Part shown: piece after piece, positions 18,393 to 27,980 of the stretch
Layout of the letters: the number at the start of each line of letters is the position of its first letter
Position numbering within the stretch: position 1 is the first letter of the stretch
Source: Hoeflea sp.
Lineage (GTDB): Bacteria; Pseudomonadota; Alphaproteobacteria; Rhizobiales; Rhizobiaceae
Direction of reading: 5' to 3'
DNA: 64,000 nucleotides
NCBI RefSeq assembly: GCF_030682515.1
Contig: NZ_JAUXOD010000004.1
Span: 1-64,000, forward strand
The notes under the pieces: generated by a model
What the model was told of the DNA's origin: nothing
Seen by the model: the letters and a program-made list of their open reading frames with translations, nothing else
Database searches by the model: none
Position numbers and translations under genes: made by a program

Positions 18393-20378
18393 ATGGAAGC
18401 CACAGGCGTCACTGCCGGCGGCAAGCCGGTTACGTTTCCGCAGTATCTACTGCTCAACGCCAAGCGCTTCGCGGCCCGGCCGGCGATGCGGTTCAAGGAT
18501 TACGGCATCTGGCAGAGCTGGAGCTGGTCCGAGCAGCGCGACGAGATCCGCGACCTGGCGCTCGGGCTCAAGGCCATGGGCCTTGCCGAAGGCGAGCGCA
18601 TCGCCATTGTCGGATCCAACCGGCCGCGGCTCTACTGGGCCTTTTGCGCGGCGCAATCGCTCAAGGCCATACCGGTTCCCGTCTACGCGGATTCGGTGGC
18701 CGAGGAGATGGCCTATGTGCTGCACCATGCCGCGGTGCGCTTCGCCATCGTCCAGGACCAGGAGCAGGTCGACAAGATCGTGTCGATGGCTGCCGACATT
18801 CCGCAACTCACCGACATCATCTTCGACGAACCCCGCGGCCTGCGCGACTACGAGCGTACGCGTCTTCATGACTTCGCCGAGGTGCAGGAGAGGGGCCGGA
18901 AGGCGGCCCAGGCCGACGCATCGGCGGTCGCCGACTGGGAGGCGGGAATCCGCGCTTCCGACGGCAGCGAGATCTCGGCCATTCTCTACACCTCCGGCAC
19001 CACCGGTCGCTCCAAGGGCGTGATGCTCACGGCTTCGGCGTCGGTGAAGGCCGCGGAGGACACCGCCGTCTTCGATCACATGAGCGAGCATGACGAAGTG
19101 CTGGCCTACCTGCCGCTCGCCTGGGTCGGCGACCATTATCTCAACTACGCCCAAGGCTATGTGGTGGGGCTGTGCATGAGCTGCCCGGAAAGCCCGGAGA
19201 CGGTGGCGCAGAACCTGCGCGAGATCGGGCCGACCTTCTATTTCGCCCCGCCCCGGGTGTTCGAAAGCCTGCTCACCAGCGTCATGATCCGCATGGAGGA
19301 CGCGAGCCGTCCGAAGAAATGGCTGTTTGACCATTATCTCGGGGTCGCCAAGGCCTATGGCGAGAAGATCCTCGAAGGAAGGCCGGTGCCGCTGTGGGGC
19401 CGGATCTCCTATTTCATCGGCGACAAGCTGATCTACGGGCCTCTCAGGAACGTGCTCGGCTTCACCCGCATCCGCACCGCCTATACCGCGGGCGAGGCGA
19501 TCGGGCCGGACCTGTTTTCGTTCTTCCGCTCGCTGGGAATCAACCTCAAGCAGCTCTACGGCCAGACCGAGGCGTTCCTCTATGTCACATGCCAGAAGGA
19601 TGGCGATGTGCGACCCGACACGGTGGGGCCGGCGGCGCCCGATGTCGAGATCCGCATCACCGAGGTCGGCGAGGTGCAGTTCCGCTCGCCCGGAATGTTC
19701 GCCGGCTACTATGCCGACGAGGAGAAGACCCGCGAGACCATCACGCCTGACGGCTGGGTGATGACCGGCGACGCGGGCATCTTCGACGCGCGCGGCCATC
19801 TCAAGATCATCGACCGGGCCAAGGACGTGGGCAAGCTCACCACCGGCGCGCTCTATGCGCCCAAATACATCGAGAACAAGCTCAAGTTCTTCCCCAACAT
19901 CAAGGAGGCTGTGGCCTTCGGCGACGGGCGGGACTTCGTCGCGGTGTTTCTCAACATCGATCTGACGGCGGTGGGCAACTGGGCCGAGCGCAACAACATC
20001 TCCTATGCGTCCTACCAGGAGCTTGCCGGCCTGCCACAGGTCTACGAGATGATGGCCGGCCATATCGACAAGGTGAACCGGGACCTTGCCGCCGAGCCGA
20101 TGATGGCCGGCGCGCAGATCAGCCGGTTCCTGGTGCTGCACAAGGAACTGGACGCCGATGACGGCGAGCTGACGCGGACCCAGAAGGTGCGGCGGAGCTT
20201 CATCGCCGATCGCTACGCGCCGCTGATCGAGGCGCTCTACAATGGCGCGGACGAGCAGTTCATCGAGACCGAGATGACCTTCGAGGACGGCCGCAAGGGC
20301 GTGATCCGCGCCACGATCAAGATGATGGACGCGAAGGTCCATCCCGCCGCCAAGCCGTTGCCGGAGGCCGCAGAATGA
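18393..20378 (+). CDS. AMP-forming acyl-CoA synthetase (long-chain/branched-chain type)
   Basis: A 661-residue adenylate-forming ligase that activates a carboxylic acid to its CoA ester. The P-loop ILYTSGTTGRSKGVML, the acid-binding YTAGEAIGPD, the A5 motif LYGQTEAF and the DGWVMTGDAGIFDARGHLKIIDR hinge are all present. It leads an operon with a complete LivGHMKF transporter, an arrangement that suggests import of the acid followed by activation. The ATG at 18393 follows AAGGAGG and GGAGG; the longer upstream frame lacks support. The substrate could be a branched, aromatic or medium-chain acid. The TetR-linked leucine degradation genes downstream favour a branched-chain acid. Confidence 0.92.
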   Translation: MEATGVTAGGKPVTFPQYLLLNAKRFAARPAMRFKDYGIWQSWSWSEQRDEIRDLALGLKAMGLAEGERIAIVGSNRPRLYWAFCAAQSLKAIPVPVYADSVAEEMAYVLHHAAVRFAIVQDQEQVDKIVSMAADIPQLTDIIFDEPRGLRDYERTRLHDFAEVQERGRKAAQADASAVADWEAGIRASDGSEISAILYTSGTTGRSKGVMLTASASVKAAEDTAVFDHMSEHDEVLAYLPLAWVGDHYLNYAQGYVVGLCMSCPESPETVAQNLREIGPTFYFAPPRVFESLLTSVMIRMEDASRPKKWLFDHYLGVAKAYGEKILEGRPVPLWGRISYFIGDKLIYGPLRNVLGFTRIRTAYTAGEAIGPDLFSFFRSLGINLKQLYGQTEAFLYVTCQKDGDVRPDTVGPAAPDVEIRITEVGEVQFRSPGMFAGYYADEEKTRETITPDGWVMTGDAGIFDARGHLKIIDRAKDVGKLTTGALYAPKYIENKLKFFPNIKEAVAFGDGRDFVAVFLNIDLTAVGNWAERNNISYASYQELAGLPQVYEMMAGHIDKVNRDLAAEPMMAGAQISRFLVLHKELDADDGELTRTQKVRRSFIADRYAPLIEALYNGADEQFIETEMTFEDGRKGVIRATIKMMDAKVHPAAKPLPEAAE

Positions 20379-21199
20379 ACGCGCGCGTCAAACATGTCGA
20401 ACTGCATGCCGATGATGACGGGCTCAATCCGGGCGACGTGATGCTCAAGCTCGAGAACGTCTCGCTGTCGTTCGGCGGGGTGAAGGCCATCTCGGACATC
20501 TCCTTCGACATCCTGAAGGGCGAGATCCGCGCCATCATCGGCCCCAATGGCGCGGGCAAGACCTCAATGCTCAATGTGATCAACGGGTTCTACCACCCGC
20601 AGCAGGGGGTGATCACCTTCCGCGGCCAGGCGCGGTCGCACATGCAGCCCTATGAGGCGGCGGCGTCAGGCATCGCCCGCACCTTCCAGAACGTGGCGCT
20701 GTTCAAGGGCATGTCGACGCTCGACAACATCATGTCGGGACGGACGCTGAAGATGCACCGGAACTTCTTCTGGCAGATGATCAACATCGGCCCGGCACGC
20801 AACGAGGAGATCGAGCACCGGCTCAAGGTCGAGGAGATCATCGACTTCCTCGAGATCCAGCACATCCGCAAGACCCCCGTCGGCAAGCTGCCCTACGGAC
20901 TGCAGAAGCGGGTGGAACTCGGCAGGGCGCTGGCGATGGAGCCGGACCTGCTGCTGCTCGACGAGCCGATGGCGGGCATGAACCTCGAGGAAAAAGAGGA
21001 CATGAGCCGCTTCATCCTCGATGTGAACAGCCAGATGGGGACGACGATCGCGCTGATCGAGCATGACATGGGCGTGGTGATGGACATTTCCGACCGCGTG
21101 GTGGTGCTCGACTACGGGCGCAAGATCGGCGACGGCACGCCCCAGGAGGTGAAGAACAACCAAAACGTCATCGACGCCTATCTGGGAGTGTCGCACTGA
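20375..21199 (+). CDS. livG: Branched-chain-type ABC transporter ATP-binding protein LivG
   Basis: A 274-residue ATPase with Walker A GPNGAGKTS, the LivG-type degenerate signature LPYGLQKRVELGRAL, Walker B LLLLDEP and the LivG landmark MAGMNLEEKEDMSRFI. The long N-terminal extension before the ABC domain (about 24 residues) is unusual but shares the ATGA overlap with the ligase stop. It is probably part of an importer for the ligase substrate. Confidence 0.94.
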   Translation: MNARVKHVELHADDDGLNPGDVMLKLENVSLSFGGVKAISDISFDILKGEIRAIIGPNGAGKTSMLNVINGFYHPQQGVITFRGQARSHMQPYEAAASGIARTFQNVALFKGMSTLDNIMSGRTLKMHRNFFWQMINIGPARNEEIEHRLKVEEIIDFLEIQHIRKTPVGKLPYGLQKRVELGRALAMEPDLLLLDEPMAGMNLEEKEDMSRFILDVNSQMGTTIALIEHDMGVVMDISDRVVVLDYGRKIGDGTPQEVKNNQNVIDAYLGVSH

Positions 21200-22158
21200 T
21201 GGATATTCTCTATTCCGTTCTCATCGATCCCTTCGTGCAGATGGCCGACATGCCGGATTTCCTGCTGCAGGTGCTGTGGGAAGGCTTCGTGGCGGGCGTG
21301 CTCTACGCGCTGATCGCGCTCGGCTTCGTGCTGATCTACAAGGCCTCGGGCGTGTTCAACTTCGCGCAAGGCATCATGGTGGTGTTTGCGGCGCTGACGC
21401 TGGTGGGCCTGCACGAGAAGGGGGTACCGGCCTATCTGGCGCTGATTCTCACCATCGGCGTCATGGGCATCCTGGCGCTGACGGTCGAGCGGTTCGTGAT
21501 GCGGCCGCTGGTCAACCAGCCCGACATCATCCTGCTGATGTCGACCATCGGCCTCACCTATTTCCTGGTCGGTTTCGGCGAGTTCGTCTTCGGCGGCGAA
21601 CCCAAGCAGATGATCACCTCGCAGCTCGGGCTGCCGACCGGATCGTCGGCGATCGAAATAGGCGACGGAGGCCTGCTGATCCTCCAGCACATCGACATCG
21701 CCGCGGCGGTGATCGCCATCATCATGGTGGCCGTGCTCGCCGTGTTCTTCAACAAGACCCGGATCGGGCGGGCCTTGAGGGCGGTGGCCGACGACCATCA
21801 GGCAGCACTCTCCGTGGGGATCTCGCTCAACCAGATCTGGGCCATCGTCTGGTTCGCCGCCGGCATCGTGGCGCTGACCACGGGCATCATGTGGGGGGCG
21901 CGCTCGGATGTCTCCTTCGCGCTCGAGATCATCGCCTTCAAGGCGCTGCCGGTGCTGATCCTGGGCGGCTTCACGTCGATCCCCGGCGCCATCGTCGGCG
22001 GGCTGATCATCGGCATCGGCGAGAAGATCGGCGAGATCTACTGGGGGCCGCTGGTGGGCGGCGGCATCGAAAGCTGGCTGGCCTACATGATTGCCCTGAT
22101 CTTCCTGCTGTTCAGGCCGCAGGGCCTGTTCGGCGAACGCATCATCGAGAGGGTGTAG
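21199..22158 (+). CDS. livH: Branched-chain-type ABC transporter permease LivH
   Basis: A 319-residue polytopic permease. GFVAGVLYALIALGFVLIYKASGVFNFAQG is the LivH opening, and RALRAVADDHQAALSVGISLNQIWAIVW plus KALPVLILGGFTSIPGAIVGGLIIGIGEK are the coupling and C-terminal signatures. The ATG overlaps the livG stop by one base. Confidence 0.95.
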   Translation: MDILYSVLIDPFVQMADMPDFLLQVLWEGFVAGVLYALIALGFVLIYKASGVFNFAQGIMVVFAALTLVGLHEKGVPAYLALILTIGVMGILALTVERFVMRPLVNQPDIILLMSTIGLTYFLVGFGEFVFGGEPKQMITSQLGLPTGSSAIEIGDGGLLILQHIDIAAAVIAIIMVAVLAVFFNKTRIGRALRAVADDHQAALSVGISLNQIWAIVWFAAGIVALTTGIMWGARSDVSFALEIIAFKALPVLILGGFTSIPGAIVGGLIIGIGEKIGEIYWGPLVGGGIESWLAYMIALIFLLFRPQGLFGERIIERV

Positions 22159-22160
22159 CC

Positions 22161-22538
22161 ATGCACAAGAGCCGTCTTTCCGCCATCGTCATCGATGTCC
22201 ATGCAGGCCATATCGAACAGGCGGCCGGGTTCTGGTCGCAGCTCCTGGGCCAGCCCGCACAGGTCAATGATGACGGAAGGCAGGCCACGATCCTGGCCGC
22301 CGAAAAGGGTGTGACCCTGGTGATCGAGGCGGTTGCCGACGAGGCGCGGATCCATTTCGACATCGAAACCGACGATCTGGCCGCCGAGATCCACCGCATC
22401 GAGCAGCTCGGCGGCCGCAAGGTCAGCGTCGTCGACCACACGGTGCTCATGGAGGCGCCGACCGGGCACCGGTTCCGCCTGACGGGTCCGAATTCGCACC
22501 TTCTGCCGTCGAGCGGCAATGTCTGGGGAGACGACTGA
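22161..22538 (+). CDS. VOC-family (glyoxalase-like) small protein
   Basis: A 125-residue protein with the beta-alpha-beta-beta-beta layout of the vicinal-oxygen-chelate/glyoxalase-bleomycin resistance fold (RLSAIVIDVHAGHIEQAAGFWSQLLG...IHFDIETDDLAAEIHRIEQLGGRKV...DPxGH-like EAPTGHRFRLTGP). It starts 3 nt after livH and its stop overlaps the livM start, so it is a fixed part of the transporter operon. It may bind or isomerise the imported compound. It is easily overlooked because its frame continues from a shadow frame within livH. Confidence 0.85.
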   Translation: MHKSRLSAIVIDVHAGHIEQAAGFWSQLLGQPAQVNDDGRQATILAAEKGVTLVIEAVADEARIHFDIETDDLAAEIHRIEQLGGRKVSVVDHTVLMEAPTGHRFRLTGPNSHLLPSSGNVWGDD

Positions 22539-23617
22539 TGCTCTACCGCGAATCCGGCCAGTACAAGACCAGCTACATTGCCGACCAGGCTATCTTCCCG
22601 ATCCGGGAAGACCGGATCGGCATGGCGGTCATTGGCGTGGTCGCGCTGGCGATCCCGTTCTTCGCGAGCGATTTCTTCCTCAACGCGATCATGACGCCGT
22701 TCCTGATCCTGGCGCTGGCGGCCATCGGGCTCAACATCCTGACCGGCTATGCCGGCCAGCTGTCGCTCGGCTCGGGCGCCTTCATGGGGGTCGGCGCCTA
22801 CAGCTGCTACAAGCTGACGACGTATTTCCCGGATGTGAACATCGTCATCCTGGTGTTGATCTCCGGGCTGTTCTCGGCGGGCATCGGCGTCATCTTCGGG
22901 CTGCCGTCGCTTCGGATCAAAGGGCTTTACCTGGCAGTGACGACGCTCGCCGCGCAGTTCTTCCTCGAGTGGTGCTTCATCCGCATTCCGTGGCTCTACA
23001 ACTACAATGCGTCGGGCGCCATCGAGGTGCCGGTGCGGCGCGGCTTCGGCGACATCATCCTCACCGGTCCGTCGGCCTCGGCGATGACCCAGTATTTCGT
23101 CGTCCTCGGCATCGTCGTGGTGGTGACGCTCGTGGTCAAGAACATCGTGCGCGGGCGGATCGGGCGGCAGTGGATGATGATCCGCGACATGGACATCGCC
23201 GCCGAGCTGATGGGTGTCCGGCCGCTGACGGCCAAGCTCTCGGCATTCGCGGTGTCGTCCTATCTGTGCGGCGTGGCGGGCGCGATGTTCATCTTCTTCT
23301 ACCTGGGGGCGGCCGAGCCCTCGGCGTTCTCGATCACGCTGTCATTCCAGATCCTGTTCATGGTGATCCTGGGCGGGCTCGGCAGCCTGGTCGGCTCGTT
23401 CTTCGGCGCGGCCTTCATCTGGGGGCTGCCGATCGTGCTGCGCGCGGGGTTTCCGGCGCTGGGCCTGAATGTCGGCGCGGAAGTGATCTTTCACGTCGCG
23501 CAGATGGTGGTCGGCGCGCTCATCATTCTCTTCCTGATCACCGAGCCGCATGGCCTGGCAAGGCTGTGGCAGATCGGCAAGGAGAAACTCAGGGTCTGGC
23601 CATTCCCCTACGCCTGA
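22538..23617 (+). CDS. livM: Branched-chain-type ABC transporter permease LivM
   Basis: A 359-residue permease with the LivM core LNILTGYAGQLSLGSGAFMGVGAYS, LPSLRIKGLYLAVTTLAAQFF and the coupling segment GRIGRQWMMIRDMDIAAELMGVRPLTAKLSAFAVSS. The N-terminal 25 residues before the first helix include YRESGQYKTSY, typical of the LivM proteins found with acyl-CoA ligases. The start overlaps the VOC stop (TGATG). Confidence 0.95.
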   Translation: MLYRESGQYKTSYIADQAIFPIREDRIGMAVIGVVALAIPFFASDFFLNAIMTPFLILALAAIGLNILTGYAGQLSLGSGAFMGVGAYSCYKLTTYFPDVNIVILVLISGLFSAGIGVIFGLPSLRIKGLYLAVTTLAAQFFLEWCFIRIPWLYNYNASGAIEVPVRRGFGDIILTGPSASAMTQYFVVLGIVVVVTLVVKNIVRGRIGRQWMMIRDMDIAAELMGVRPLTAKLSAFAVSSYLCGVAGAMFIFFYLGAAEPSAFSITLSFQILFMVILGGLGSLVGSFFGAAFIWGLPIVLRAGFPALGLNVGAEVIFHVAQMVVGALIILFLITEPHGLARLWQIGKEKLRVWPFPYA

Positions 23618-23733
23618 CCATGAACGCCATGCCCGGCCGATCCGGGCATACGAGGGGGGCGCCGGGCCCGAGAGCCAAGTCCGGATGTCAACACAAGGCT
23701 CTGAAACTGTCGACGCGATCATGGGAGGAAATC

Positions 23734-25053
23734 ATGAGATTGCACACACTGACAGCCGGCGCATTTGCACTCGCACTTACAGCGGGCGCGGCGCTTCCAG
23801 TCCAAGCCGAGGATTCGGTCTATATCCAGCTCGCCACCTACCGCACCGGGGCGTTCGCCGGGTCGGGCATTCCAGTCGCCAATGGCATGTTCGATTATCT
23901 GACCATGCTCAACGAGAGGGATGGCGGCATCAACGGCGTCAAGATCACGCTTGAGGAGTGCGAGACCGGTTACGACACCCAGAAGGGCGTCGAATGCTAC
24001 GAGCAGGCCAAGTCCAAGGGCACGCTGGTGTTCAATCCCTACTCGACCGGCATCACGCTGCAGGTGATCCCGAAAGCTTCGGTCGACAAGATTCCGGTGT
24101 TGTCGATGGCCTACGGCCTGTCGGCAGCGGCGGACGGCAACACGTTCCCGTGGGTGTTCAATCCGCCGCTCACCTATTGGGACGGCGCATCGGGCATCAT
24201 CAAGTACATCGGCGAACAGGAAGGCGGCATGGACAAGCTCGCCGGCAAGAAGATCGGATACATCTTCCTGGACGCCGGCTATGGCCGTGAGGCGATTCCG
24301 CTCCTGGAAAGCATGGCGGCGGAATACGGCTTCGAGATGGTCCAGTACCCCGTGCCCGGCAAGGAAATGCAGAACCAGGCGTCGCAGTGGCTCAATGTGC
24401 GCCGCGACAAGCCGGACTACATGGTGATGTGGGGCTGGGGTGCAATGAACCCGACTGCGGTCAAGGAAGCCACCAAGATCCGCTATCCGATGGACAAGTT
24501 CATCGGTGTCTGGTGGTCGGGTGGTGAAGATGACGCGCGCGCCGGCGGCATGGACGCCAAGGGCTACAAGACGCTCAACTTCAACGGCGTGGGCGCCGAC
24601 TATCCCGCCATCCAGGACATCAAGAAATATGTCGTGGACGCAGGCAAGAGCCAGGTCGAGCCGGCGAAACTGGGTGAGAACCTCTACAATCGCGGCGTGA
24701 TGAACGCCGTGCTCATGGCCGAAGCCATCCGTGTGGCCCAGGAGAAAACCGGCAAGACGGTGATCAACTCCGAAGACATGCGGCTGGGGCTTGAAAACCT
24801 CAACATCGACGAGGCCCGGCTGGAAGCCATTGGATTGACCGGGTTCATGGCGCCGATGAAGACCAGCTGCGAGGCGCATTCCGGCCACCATGCCATGTAT
24901 GTGCAGCAGTGGAACGGCGAGGCCTGGGAAAAGGCCTCCGACTGGTTCGAGCCGATGACCGACAAGGTCAAGCCGCTGCTGGCGGCCGCTGCCGAGGAGT
25001 ACAAGACCTCGAACGCGCCATGGCCGGCCAGGACCGAGCCCTGCGCCAACTGA
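23734..25053 (+). CDS. ABC transporter substrate-binding protein (LivK-like, ligase-associated subgroup)
   Basis: A 439-residue periplasmic binding protein with signal peptide MRLHTLTAGAFALALTAGAALPVQAE. The periplasmic-binding fold type I is visible (GMFDYLTMLNERDGGINGVKITLEECETGYDTQKGVECYEQ...KIGYIFLDAGYGREAIPLL). It is longer than typical LivK and belongs to the group found with acyl-CoA ligases, which often bind hydrophobic carboxylates rather than amino acids. GGAGG lies 7 nt before the ATG. It is the tail of a much longer frame that is otherwise antisense or out-of-frame to livM. Confidence 0.92.
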   Translation: MRLHTLTAGAFALALTAGAALPVQAEDSVYIQLATYRTGAFAGSGIPVANGMFDYLTMLNERDGGINGVKITLEECETGYDTQKGVECYEQAKSKGTLVFNPYSTGITLQVIPKASVDKIPVLSMAYGLSAAADGNTFPWVFNPPLTYWDGASGIIKYIGEQEGGMDKLAGKKIGYIFLDAGYGREAIPLLESMAAEYGFEMVQYPVPGKEMQNQASQWLNVRRDKPDYMVMWGWGAMNPTAVKEATKIRYPMDKFIGVWWSGGEDDARAGGMDAKGYKTLNFNGVGADYPAIQDIKKYVVDAGKSQVEPAKLGENLYNRGVMNAVLMAEAIRVAQEKTGKTVINSEDMRLGLENLNIDEARLEAIGLTGFMAPMKTSCEAHSGHHAMYVQQWNGEAWEKASDWFEPMTDKVKPLLAAAAEEYKTSNAPWPARTEPCAN

Positions 25054-25143
25054 TTGGCATGACGAACAGCTGCCGCGCGGGGCTTTGTCCTCGCGCGGCG
25101 GCGGCCGCCCCAAAGCCTTGTGAGACCGGAGAGGGTCCAGACC

Positions 25144-25980
25144 ATGTCCGCTTCCGTATCGGCCGACTCGACAACGCCGCAGAACATCCTGGCGGTGAAC
25201 AATATCGAGGTGATCTATGATCACGTCATCCTGGTGCTCAAGGGCGTGTCGCTCACGGTGCCGGAAGGCGGAATCGTGGCGCTGCTGGGCGCCAATGGCG
25301 CGGGCAAGACGACGACGCTCAAGGCGATCTCGAACCTGTTGCGCTCCGAGCGCGGCGAGGTGACGAAGGGATCGATCGAGTTCGAAGGCAAGCGGATCGA
25401 GGCGCAGACGGCCAATGAGCTGGTCAAGCGCGGCTGCATCCAGGTGATGGAAGGCCGGCATTGCTTCGGACACCTGACGGTGGAGGAGAACCTGCTCACC
25501 GGCGCCTTCACGCGGCGCGACGGCAATGCGGCGATCAAGCGCGACATCGAGATGGTCTATGACTATTTCCCGCGATTGCGCGAACGCCGCACCAGCCAGG
25601 CGGGCTACACGTCGGGCGGCGAACAGCAAATGACGGCGATCGGCCGGGCGCTGATGAGCCGGCCGAAAATGATCCTGCTCGACGAGCCGTCGATGGGGCT
25701 GGCGCCGCAATTGCAGGAAGAGATCTTCGAGATCGTCAAGAAATTGAACGAGCAGGAGGGCGTGTCCTTCCTTCTGGCCGAGCAGAACACCAACATCGCG
25801 CTGCGCTACGCCACCTACGGCTATATCCTGGAATCGGGCCGCATCGTCATGGACGGCGTCGCCAAGGACCTGCGCGAGAACGAGGACGTCAAGGAATTCT
25901 ATCTTGGCGTGGGCGGCGAGGGACGCCGCTCGTTCAAGAACGTCAAGCACTATAAACGCCGCAAGCGCTGGCTGGCCTGA
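25144..25980 (+). CDS. livF: Branched-chain-type ABC transporter ATP-binding protein LivF
   Basis: A 278-residue ATPase with Walker A GANGAGKTTTL, signature TSGGEQQMTAIGRAL, Walker B MILLDEPSMGLAP and the LivF-specific FLLAEQNTNIAL. The ATG at 25144 has GGAGAGG upstream; a GTG at 25120 is less likely. The C-terminus is extended by a basic tail (FKNVKHYKRRKRWLA). It closes the ligase/liv operon. Confidence 0.94.
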   Translation: MSASVSADSTTPQNILAVNNIEVIYDHVILVLKGVSLTVPEGGIVALLGANGAGKTTTLKAISNLLRSERGEVTKGSIEFEGKRIEAQTANELVKRGCIQVMEGRHCFGHLTVEENLLTGAFTRRDGNAAIKRDIEMVYDYFPRLRERRTSQAGYTSGGEQQMTAIGRALMSRPKMILLDEPSMGLAPQLQEEIFEIVKKLNEQEGVSFLLAEQNTNIALRYATYGYILESGRIVMDGVAKDLRENEDVKEFYLGVGGEGRRSFKNVKHYKRRKRWLA

Positions 25981-26067
25981 CGGGCCGGCCTCGCCTGGCC
26001 GGCGCTCGCTGACCTTGCGACGGATCTCAGGCGGTCTGCCGCCAGTCGGGCCAATTACGGCAGGGCC

Positions 26068-26117
26068 TTGCGGTCCGCGGCGGAAGGCGATAAAATAAAC
26101 GAACGTTCATTTAATTG
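26068..26117 (+). promoter_or_regulatory. Promoter and operator of the TetR gene
   Basis: A -35 TTGCGG (26068-26073) and a -10 TAAAAT (26091-26096) have 17-nt spacing. The 28-bp block 26090-26117 carries the palindrome TAAACGAACGTTCATTTA (one mismatched pair) just downstream of the -10. The same block, with two substitutions, overlies the ligase promoter at 18195-18222. The ATG of the TetR gene follows 9 nt later, consistent with autoregulation. Confidence 0.68.
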
Positions 26118-26125
26118 TGTGGGCC

Positions 26126-26728
26126 ATGGCGCGACGGGCGGGATCATCTGGGGCAGAAACAGCGGAGAAGGTGCGCAATGCCGCCCTCGAGCTGTTCGCG
26201 CGGTCCGGCTATGCGGCGGTGTCGATGCGGGCGATCGCGGCCGAGACCGGCGTGCAGGCCGGCGCGATCTACAATCATTTCCCCACCAAGCAGCATCTGC
26301 TGCACGACCTGCTGGTGGTGCACATGGAGACGCTGCTCCAGGCCTGGGCCGAGGCTGACCAGCCTGACCTCGCTCCGCATGCGGCGCTTGAGCATTTCGT
26401 CCGGTTCCACATCCGCTATCACCTCGACCGGTCGCGCGAAGTGTTCATCTCCTACATGGAGCTCCGGAGCCTCGAGGACGAGAATTTCAGCACGATCGAG
26501 CGGCTCAGGCGCAGCTATGAGGCGGTGCCGCGCGCCATCCTGGAACGCGGCGCGGCGGATGGCAGCTTCTGCATCATCGATCCGCAGATCACCACCATGG
26601 CGATCATCGCCATGCTCACCGGCATGACCACCTGGTACCGCGAGAACGGGCGGCTGTCGCTCGACGAGATCGAGGCGGTCTATATCCGCCTGGTCCGGCG
26701 GCTGGTGGGGCAGAAAGAGGAAGACTGA
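26126..26728 (+). CDS. TetR/AcrR-family regulator
   Basis: A 200-residue repressor. The N-terminal HTH reads [48 protein letters not shown], the standard TetR pattern. The C-terminal ligand domain is helical. The ATG at 26126 is preferred over an in-frame GTG at 26117, which would lie inside the operator. It is followed after one base by ivd, so it is cotranscribed with leucine degradation genes. It probably senses an acyl-CoA and controls both its own operon and the ligase/liv operon. Confidence 0.92.
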   Translation: MARRAGSSGAETAEKVRNAALELFARSGYAAVSMRAIAAETGVQAGAIYNHFPTKQHLLHDLLVVHMETLLQAWAEADQPDLAPHAALEHFVRFHIRYHLDRSREVFISYMELRSLEDENFSTIERLRRSYEAVPRAILERGAADGSFCIIDPQITTMAIIAMLTGMTTWYRENGRLSLDEIEAVYIRLVRRLVGQKEED

Positions 26729-26729
26729 C

Positions 26730-27893
26730 ATGTTCACCACCAGCATGAATTTCGGCCATGGCGAAGAGATCGATGCGCTCAGGGACATGGTGGCGCGGTT
26801 TGCCCGCGACCGCATCGCGCCCGTGGCAGACCAGACCGACCGGGAAAACGCCTTTCCGATGCATCTGTGGGAAGAGATGGGCGGGCTCGGCCTGCTCGGC
26901 ATGACGGCGGACCCGGAATTCGGCGGCACCGGCATGACCTATCTCGCCCATGTGGTGGCGATGGAGGAGATCAGCCGCGCCTCGGCCTCGATCGGCCTGT
27001 CCTACGGCGCGCATTCCAACCTCTGCGTCAACCAGATCAACCGCTGGGGCTCCGAGGTGCAGAAGCAGCGCTATCTGCCCAAACTCTGCTCGGGCGAGCA
27101 TGTCGGCGCGCTGGCGATGAGCGAGCCGGGCGCGGGCTCGGACGTCGTTTCGATGAAGCTCCGTGCCGAGAAGCGCAACGACCGCTATGTGCTCAACGGC
27201 AGCAAGATGTGGATCACCAACGGGCCGGACGCCACCACGCTGGTGGTCTATGCCAAGACCGACCCGGAGGCGAAATCGCGCGGCATCACCGCCTTCCTGG
27301 TCGAGAAGGGCATGGCCGGTTTCTCCACCGCGCAGAAACTCGACAAGATGGGCATGCGCGGCTCCAATACCTGCGAACTGGTGTTCGAGAACTGCGAGGT
27401 GCCGTTCGACAATGTGCTGGGCGGCGAAGGCCAGGGCGCGAAGATCCTGATGTCGGGGCTCGACTACGAGCGCGTGGTGCTGGCCGGAGGGCCGCTCGGC
27501 ATCATGGCGGCGGCGATGGACGTGGTCGTGCCCTACTGCCACGAGCGCAAGCAGTTCGGCGAGCCGATCGGCAATTTCCAGCTGATGCAGGGCAAGCTCG
27601 CCGACATGTACACGACGATGAACGCCTGCCGTGCCTATGTCTACGCGGTGGCGCAGGCCTGCGACCGGGGCGAGACCACCCGCAAGGACGCCGCCGGCTG
27701 CATCCTCTATGCCGCCGAAAAGGCCACGCAAGTGGCGCTCGAAGCGATCCAGGCGCTGGGCGGCAACGGCTACATCAACGACTACCCGACGGGACGGCTT
27801 CTGCGCGACGCCAAGCTCTACGAGATCGGCGCGGGAACGAGCGAGATCCGCCGGATGCTGATCGGGCGGGAGATGATGGCGGAGACGGCGTGA
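26730..27893 (+). CDS. ivd: Isovaleryl-CoA dehydrogenase
   Basis: A 387-residue FAD-dependent acyl-CoA dehydrogenase that converts isovaleryl-CoA to 3-methylcrotonyl-CoA in leucine catabolism. [42 protein letters not shown] and [18 protein letters not shown] are family signatures. The catalytic base is in the isovaleryl-specific position, Glu247 in [14 protein letters not shown], which separates it from short- and medium-chain enzymes. It begins one base after the TetR stop. mccB, normally next, is 2.2 kb away, separated by an insertion. A second copy of this gene's last 51 bp occurs at 29479-29529. Confidence 0.95.
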   Translation: MFTTSMNFGHGEEIDALRDMVARFARDRIAPVADQTDRENAFPMHLWEEMGGLGLLGMTADPEFGGTGMTYLAHVVAMEEISRASASIGLSYGAHSNLCVNQINRWGSEVQKQRYLPKLCSGEHVGALAMSEPGAGSDVVSMKLRAEKRNDRYVLNGSKMWITNGPDATTLVVYAKTDPEAKSRGITAFLVEKGMAGFSTAQKLDKMGMRGSNTCELVFENCEVPFDNVLGGEGQGAKILMSGLDYERVVLAGGPLGIMAAAMDVVVPYCHERKQFGEPIGNFQLMQGKLADMYTTMNACRAYVYAVAQACDRGETTRKDAAGCILYAAEKATQVALEAIQALGGNGYINDYPTGRLLRDAKLYEIGAGTSEIRRMLIGREMMAETA

Positions 27894-27897
27894 TGGC

Positions 27898-27911
27898 ATT
27901 GTATATGCAAT
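27898..27911 (+). promoter_or_regulatory. Possible operator upstream of AbrB-like gene
   Basis: A 14-nt imperfect palindrome (ATTGTATATGCAAT, 12 of 14 positions symmetric) lies 5 bp after the ivd stop, about 70 nt before the AbrB-like start. It could be an autoregulatory site of that DNA-binding protein. The evidence is symmetry and position only. Confidence 0.3.
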
Positions 27912-27980
27912 CAGCGCTGGTATTGGGCGTGTTTGTTCACTATAAGTTCTTGTCTGTCCCTTTTTAGGAGATAAGCACCG

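Noticed and set aside
22519-23733. N-terminal extension of the liv binding-protein frame (total 844 residues)
   Set aside because: This part is out of frame with livM and Arg/Pro-rich; the true protein begins at 23734 with a signal peptide and GGAGG.
23719-25950. 743-residue minus-strand frame
   Set aside because: Antisense shadow of the binding-protein and livF genes; no motif or ribosome site.
26117-26125. GTG start of the TetR gene at 26117
   Set aside because: It would put the start codon inside the operator; the ATG at 26126 fits family length equally well.
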